Source: Comamonadaceae bacterium OTU4NAUVB1 (GTDB lineage Bacteria; Pseudomonadota; Gammaproteobacteria; Burkholderiales; Burkholderiaceae_C). Taken from it: 64,000 nucleotides of DNA. Positions 60,742 through 64,000 of the stretch are shown piece after piece. The stretch covers positions 62,001-126,000 of the forward strand of contig CP099604.1 in assembly GCA_024372625.1 (NCBI GenBank), written 5' to 3'. Under the pieces are notes generated by a model that saw only the letters and a list, made by a program, of their open reading frames with translations, was not told where the DNA came from and did no database searches. A program made the translations under genes and the position numbers. Position 1 is the first letter of the stretch; the number at the start of each line of letters is the position of its first letter.

Positions 60742-61321
60742 GGTGCCTGCCCTGGCTCCCGCGCCTGCCGAGCCGCCCGGCCTGACACTGCCGGCGACGG
60801 TCTGCCGGCGGCTCGCCCACGACCTGCCGCGGGCCGCCGGGCCGGAGGCCGCCCTGGCCATCGTCGAAGGCGTGCGCCAGGAACTGCTGGGCGACGGCCT
60901 GCTCACGGTCAACCTGAACGTCACGCCGGCGGACGCCGCGCCGGACGTGGTCGAGCTGCAGCGTGCCTGGTCCTCGCGACCGGTGCACTACCCGGTGGCG
61001 GGCCGCAAGCGCAAGATGCTCACGGCCTGGACGCGTCAGTTGCTGCAACGCGCCGAGGTGTTCGTGGGGGAGGGCGACGATGCCCTCGCCGCCGTGTTCG
61101 ACGACGCGCAACGGATCCGTTCCATGGGCCTGCACGCGGTGGTCAACGTGCCGCTGGTCGAGCCCGGCGGCCGGTGCTTCGCCACCTTCAACGTGCTCGG
61201 CGGCAACGGCGCCTGGACCGCGCAGGAGCGCCTGCTCGTCGAGCTGCTCGCCGCGCTGGCGCTGCCGGCGGTCCGGGGCTTCGCCGAACGGTCGCGCGAG
61301 GCGGGGACGATGCCCCGCTAG
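60734..61321 (+). CDS. GAF-domain protein
   Basis: The product has 195 residues. A GAF-like domain spans about 30-185, with GLHAVVNVPLVEPGGRCFATFNVLGGNGAWTAQERLLVELLAALA at its end, typical of GAF small-molecule sensing folds. No effector domain (kinase, HTH, cyclase) is attached, so it is either a soluble ligand-binding protein or an uncharacterised enzyme/accessory factor. It overlaps the receptor gene by 8 bp, so it is co-translated, suggesting a sensor or modulator for the same small molecule. Convergent with the serine hydrolase gene. Confidence 0.78.
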   Translation: MNEVPALAPAPAEPPGLTLPATVCRRLAHDLPRAAGPEAALAIVEGVRQELLGDGLLTVNLNVTPADAAPDVVELQRAWSSRPVHYPVAGRKRKMLTAWTRQLLQRAEVFVGEGDDALAAVFDDAQRIRSMGLHAVVNVPLVEPGGRCFATFNVLGGNGAWTAQERLLVELLAALALPAVRGFAERSREAGTMPR

Positions 61322-61336
61322 GCCGGGCGCGAACGC

Positions 61337-61360
61337 GGGCGGTGCTTCAGGACACCGCCC
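61337..61360. terminator. GC-rich hairpin between GAF and serine-hydrolase genes
   Basis: GGGCGGTG (61337-61344) pairs with CACCGCCC (61353-61360) over an 8-base loop. It overlaps the stop of the leftward hydrolase gene and lies 16 bp after the GAF stop. No T-run follows on either strand, so it would need help to terminate. Confidence 0.45.
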
Positions 61361-62588
61361 CGTACACCAGGTTCTTGTAGAGCATCCGGGTGTGGATGCG
61401 GTTCGACGGGCACTGCGCCATCAGCACCCCGACGAGTTGCTCGCGGGGATCGATCCAGAAGCTGGTGCCCCAGGCGCCCGCCCACATCGCGTCGCCCACG
61501 CTGCCCGGCGTCCAGCCCACGCCGTCGTACAGGCGCACGCCCCACCCCAGCCCGAAGCCGTAGCCCGGCCCGGTGGTCCCGGCCGGCACCCCGGCCTTGC
61601 CGACGAGGTGATCGGACAGCATGAACTCCACGGTCTTGCGCGACAGGTAGCGGGTGCGGCCGTCCGTGCCCCCGTTGAGCACCATCTGCGCGAACCTGAG
61701 GTAGTCCGCCCCCGTGCCGACGAGGCCCGCGCCGCCCTTGAGGTAGGTGCGCGGCGCGGGGTCGGTGTCCTGTCGATAGGCGCGCAGCATCGACGCCTTC
61801 AGCGGGTCGCTGTCCAGCGTCTCGGCCAGGCGGGCGCGGCGGGCGGGCGGCACCCACCAGGCGGTGTCGGTCATGCCCAGCGGGCCGATGAGCATTTCTT
61901 GCATCAGCACGTCCAGCCGCTTCCGGGTCGCGCGTTCCAGGAGCAGGCCCAGCACGTCGGTGGCGATCGAATAGAACCAGGTCGTGCCCGGCTGATAGGC
62001 CAGCGGGATGGTGCCCAGGCGCCGGAGCATCTCGTCGCCGGCGATGTCGACTTCCAGCGCTTCGATGTTCAGGTCCGCGTACAGCCTGCCGATGCGCGGC
62101 GAGGGGCTGGCCGGTCCGTAGACGAAGCCGGCGGTGTGCATCAGCAGGTCCTGCACGGTGATGGGCCGGGCCAGCGGCACGTCGCCGTTCGGCGTCTCGA
62201 CCTTGAGGTCCCGGAGTTCGGGCAGCCAGGCCGTGACGGGATCGTTGATCTTCAGCGTCCCCTGCTCGGTCAGCATCATGGCGAGCACCGACGTCATCGG
62301 CTTGGTCATGGAAGCGAGGCGGAACAGCGCATCGCGCGGCATCGGCCGGGTCTTGGCCGCGTCGATGAACCCGACGGCCTCGTGCTGCACCAGCGCGCCC
62401 TCGTGCGCGACCAGCGACACCGCGCCGGCGAAGGTGCCCCGGTCGACCTGCGTGCCCAGTGCCGGAGCGATGCGCCCGATGCGGTCCGTCGACATCGCCG
62501 GACCCGGGGTGGGCCGGACGCCGGCGCAACCGCCGAGGAACGTGCTTCCGAGGATGGAAAAGGTGATCCCGCGCCGCGTGATGCTCAT
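61347..62588 (-). CDS. serine hydrolase, class C beta-lactamase/esterase family, lipoprotein
   Basis: The product has 413 residues. The SxxK nucleophile motif is Ser93-Met-Thr-Lys96 (FRLASMTKPMTS). A tyrosine motif YSIATDVL is near residue 208. The N-terminal leader ends STFLGGC with lipobox Leu-Gly-Gly-Cys21, so it is a lipoprotein of the cell envelope. Proteins of this shape are penicillin-binding-protein-like esterases or carboxylesterases (EstB type) rather than clinical AmpC; no KTG is obvious. Ribosome site GGAG upstream. Monocistronic. Confidence 0.87.
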   Translation of the reverse strand: MSITRRGITFSILGSTFLGGCAGVRPTPGPAMSTDRIGRIAPALGTQVDRGTFAGAVSLVAHEGALVQHEAVGFIDAAKTRPMPRDALFRLASMTKPMTSVLAMMLTEQGTLKINDPVTAWLPELRDLKVETPNGDVPLARPITVQDLLMHTAGFVYGPASPSPRIGRLYADLNIEALEVDIAGDEMLRRLGTIPLAYQPGTTWFYSIATDVLGLLLERATRKRLDVLMQEMLIGPLGMTDTAWWVPPARRARLAETLDSDPLKASMLRAYRQDTDPAPRTYLKGGAGLVGTGADYLRFAQMVLNGGTDGRTRYLSRKTVEFMLSDHLVGKAGVPAGTTGPGYGFGLGWGVRLYDGVGWTPGSVGDAMWAGAWGTSFWIDPREQLVGVLMAQCPSNRIHTRMLYKNLVYGAVS

Positions 62589-62791
62589 CGTCTTGTCTCC
62601 ATGTGCCTGATCGGGCCACCAGTCTGCGACATCCGCGCGCCCGGCATGGACGGGCAAAACCCGCAGGTGGGGCCGTGCGGCGGGCAGGTCCGCCCGGGGA
62701 CCCCGCCGATGCGCCGCGACACGGCCCGGCGCCGCCCTTCCTACAATCGCGCCGGCCATGTCGGCGACCGGGCGGTCGGCGGCGTGGTCAT

Positions 62792-62880
62792 CCGCTGGGG
62801 GTGTTGGCACGACCGCAAGGCGTGGCGACTGAGAAAGTCCCTTCGAACCTGACTGAGGTAATCCTCGCGCAGGGAAGCAA
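62792..62880 (+). ncRNA. TPP (thiamine pyrophosphate) riboswitch, THI element
   Basis: All conserved blocks are present in order: GGGGGTG (62797-62803), CTGAGA (62829-62834), AACCTGA (62846-62852), GAGG/CCTC stem with GGTAAT (62855-62866) and GCGCAGGGAAGC (62867-62878). The helix between first and second block (GGCACGAC...GCGTGGC) can form P3. It lies 85 bp upstream of the thiamine-binding-protein gene (62966) on the same strand, so thiamine pyrophosphate should repress that gene. Confidence 0.93.
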
Positions 62881-62965
62881 GTCCCGGAGCCTGCGGGTCC
62901 GCGCCATCCGGCGCCGGCACGATGGCCCCGGGCGCTCGCCGACCTGACGTCTGCACGAGTTTTTC

Positions 62966-63397
62966 ATGGCACATCCATCGTTTCCACTTTCGCGCCCCGT
63001 CCGGCGCGCGCTCGCGTCGCTGTCGTTCCTGGCCTGCGCGGCGAGCGGGGCCCAGCCGGCGCCCTCCGTCGTCGCCGCGCCGACGCCCAGCGGCCACGTG
63101 CTGGCCGAGATCCAGGTCATCCCCCGGCCGGCGGGCACGGCCACCGACCGCTACCGCCATGTCGACGCCGCCATCGCCGTGATCCAGTCCTCCGGCCTGC
63201 GCTACGAAGTCCACGGCCTGGGCACGGTGGTCGAAGGCCCGCCGGAAAGGATCTGGCCGCTCCTGCAGGCCGTCCACCAGGCCACGCTCGAAGCCGGGGC
63301 CGAGCGCACGCTGAGCATCATCAAGGTCTCCAGCGGCGCCGAGGCGGGCGGGCCGCGCGTCGAGGACCTGACGCGCAAGTTCCGCAACGGACGCTGA
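62966..63397 (+). CDS. MTH1187/YkoF-like thiamine-binding protein, apparently exported
   Basis: The product has 143 residues. The domain (about 42-140) has the MTH1187-type pattern: HVLAEIQVIPRP, RYRHVDAAIAVIQSSGLRYEVHGLGTVVEGPPERIWPLLQAVHQATLEAGAERTL. Such proteins bind thiamine or its precursor. Before it is a 30-residue signal-like sequence (RRALASLSFLACAASGAQ). Cytoplasmic members lack this, so a periplasmic location is suggested. A TPP riboswitch directly upstream supports a thiamine role. No transporter permease is within the window; one may lie beyond. Confidence 0.87.
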   Translation: MAHPSFPLSRPVRRALASLSFLACAASGAQPAPSVVAAPTPSGHVLAEIQVIPRPAGTATDRYRHVDAAIAVIQSSGLRYEVHGLGTVVEGPPERIWPLLQAVHQATLEAGAERTLSIIKVSSGAEAGGPRVEDLTRKFRNGR

Positions 63398-63676
63398 CGC
63401 GATCCCGGCGCGCCCGGGCCTGGCGGCGCGACCGCCTCGCCATCGCGCGGCCCGGAAATTTCCGCGCGGCGTGCGCGATCACCACCACGGTCACGGGCAC
63501 GGGCACATGGCCGCGGACTTGCCCTGCCGTTTCGCCACGGGCGGGGGCCGGGTCGGGGCTGGGGTCGGGGTTGAACGGCAACGACGGCGGCGCATGCGTG
63601 CCGCTGCGTCGCCACGCCCCTTGCGACCGCGACACGTCGCTGTTCGCAGGGCTCTGCCCGCGTTTCGCCCGCGAGG

Positions 63677-63979
63677 TCAGCGGATGCCGGAGTGGTGCTT
63701 GAAACGCCCGAATGCCGCGTCCTTGCCCGGCTTGCCGTGCCCCCTGGTGGCCAGCAGGGCCCCGATCCAGCCGAAGTAGAAGAGCACCTGGAGGGCGCTG
63801 CGCGCGAGGAGCGCGCGCAGGCCCTCGGGCGTCTCGGTGCCGGTCCAGTGGAGCTGCAGGCCCACCAGCCAGCCGAACGACTTGGCCCAGTCCGCCAGCA
63901 TGGACTGACCCTCGATCGACGGGCGCACGGCCTGTCCCATGCCGATGACGGCGGCCAGGGCCCAGACGATGGCTACCAT
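63677..63979 (-). CDS. small membrane protein, hypothetical (start uncertain at window edge)
   Basis: From the ATG at 63979 there are 100 residues with two hydrophobic segments (VAIVWALAAVIGMG and ALQVLFYFGWIGALLA). A central WAKSFGWLVGLQLHWTGTETPEGLRALLAR stretch looks like conserved non-random sequence. The frame stays open to the edge at 64000, so the true start may lie outside; GTG at 63988 also reads in frame. No family recognised. The 279 bp to its left (63398-63676) contains no convincing gene. Confidence 0.6.
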   Translation of the reverse strand: MVAIVWALAAVIGMGQAVRPSIEGQSMLADWAKSFGWLVGLQLHWTGTETPEGLRALLARSALQVLFYFGWIGALLATRGHGKPGKDAAFGRFKHHSGIR

Positions 63980-64000
63980 GCGCAACACTCGCAGAAAGAC

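Noticed and set aside
62603-62947. A 114-codon frame upstream of the thiamine-binding-protein gene.
   Set aside because: It overlaps the TPP riboswitch and consists of Arg/Pro-rich residues; the RNA element explains the sequence better.
63471-63779. A plus-strand frame starting with a His/Gly-rich stretch (DHHHGHGHGH), suggestive of a metal-binding protein.
   Set aside because: The rest of the frame is Arg/Pro-rich nonsense and overlaps the membrane-protein gene on the other strand. No ribosome site.
1-64000. tRNA, rRNA, insertion sequences, phage genes and CRISPR arrays.
   Set aside because: Looked for conserved T-loop sequence, transposase motifs, terminal inverted repeats and regularly spaced direct repeats by eye; none found. 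A tRNA search tool could still reveal one I missed.

Overview
The window is GC-rich DNA (my impression is about 70% G+C) with dense, short-spaced genes. The gene families point to a metabolically versatile, soil- or plant-type member of the Burkholderiales, probably Comamonadaceae or a close relative. The strongest hint is the set of orphan Bug (TctC-type) periplasmic solute receptors: four intact (32859-33851, 38219-39187, 42446-43432, 59776-60741) and one decayed remnant (53083-53300). None has TctA/TctB membrane partners in the window. I see no rRNA, tRNA, insertion sequence, prophage or CRISPR array. This looks like accessory catabolic chromosome rather than a mobile island. The assignment to a group is inference from gene families, not from a marker gene.

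Layout. 1-6 kb: short-chain dehydrogenases (SDRs), a YjdF-like membrane protein, a small glycosyltransferase and a GST. 6.1-11.9 kb: a polyamine-type ABC importer (ATPase, binding protein, two permeases) followed by a GntR regulator and an Asp/Glu/hydantoin-racemase-like protein that lacks the second catalytic cysteine. 12-18.6 kb: acyltransferase, SDR, a beta-carbonic anhydrase overlapping a bestrophin channel gene, then a MocR regulator divergent from PaiB-like and LysE-like genes. 18.6-22.7 kb: a probable metal/siderophore uptake operon (DUF2946, TonB receptor, PepSY membrane protein). 22.8-26.2 kb: PPC/DUF296 protein, DUF4142 protein, manganese catalase and a Crp/Fnr regulator.

26.3-35 kb is the most interesting region. 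A leftward operon encodes a DUF1537 acid-sugar kinase, a PdxA2-type dehydrogenase, an iron-type alcohol dehydrogenase, a DapA-family aldolase, a cytoplasmic sialidase-fold protein and an SDR. A Bug receptor and a DeoR regulator lie beside it. Both promoter regions carry three copies of a 15-bp imperfect palindrome, TGATTGAATCGATCA-like, with mirrored spacing, so I propose a single DeoR regulon for catabolism of a four-carbon sugar acid or a derivative.

37.3-41.3 kb: a translationally coupled TauD-type dioxygenase, Bug receptor and isocitrate-lyase/PEP-mutase-family lyase, divergent from a LysR gene. 41.4-51.5 kb: LysR, Bug, NDP-forming acyl-CoA synthetase, hydratase 2 (MaoC), SDR, enoyl-CoA hydratase, thiolase, CaiB-type CoA-transferase and a second hot-dog hydratase. 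This is a beta-oxidation-like set without an acyl-CoA dehydrogenase. 51.7-56.6 kb: antiporter, Bug remnant, lipoprotein, membrane/stress genes (CsbD-like) and an outer-membrane-protein gene broken by one amber codon. 56.8-61.3 kb: LysR divergent from a gamma-glutamyltransferase-family hydrolase, Bug receptor and GAF protein, with an 8-bp perfect inverted repeat between them. 61.3-64 kb: a lipoprotein serine hydrolase, then a clear TPP riboswitch upstream of an apparently exported MTH1187-type thiamine-binding protein, and a small membrane protein at the window edge.
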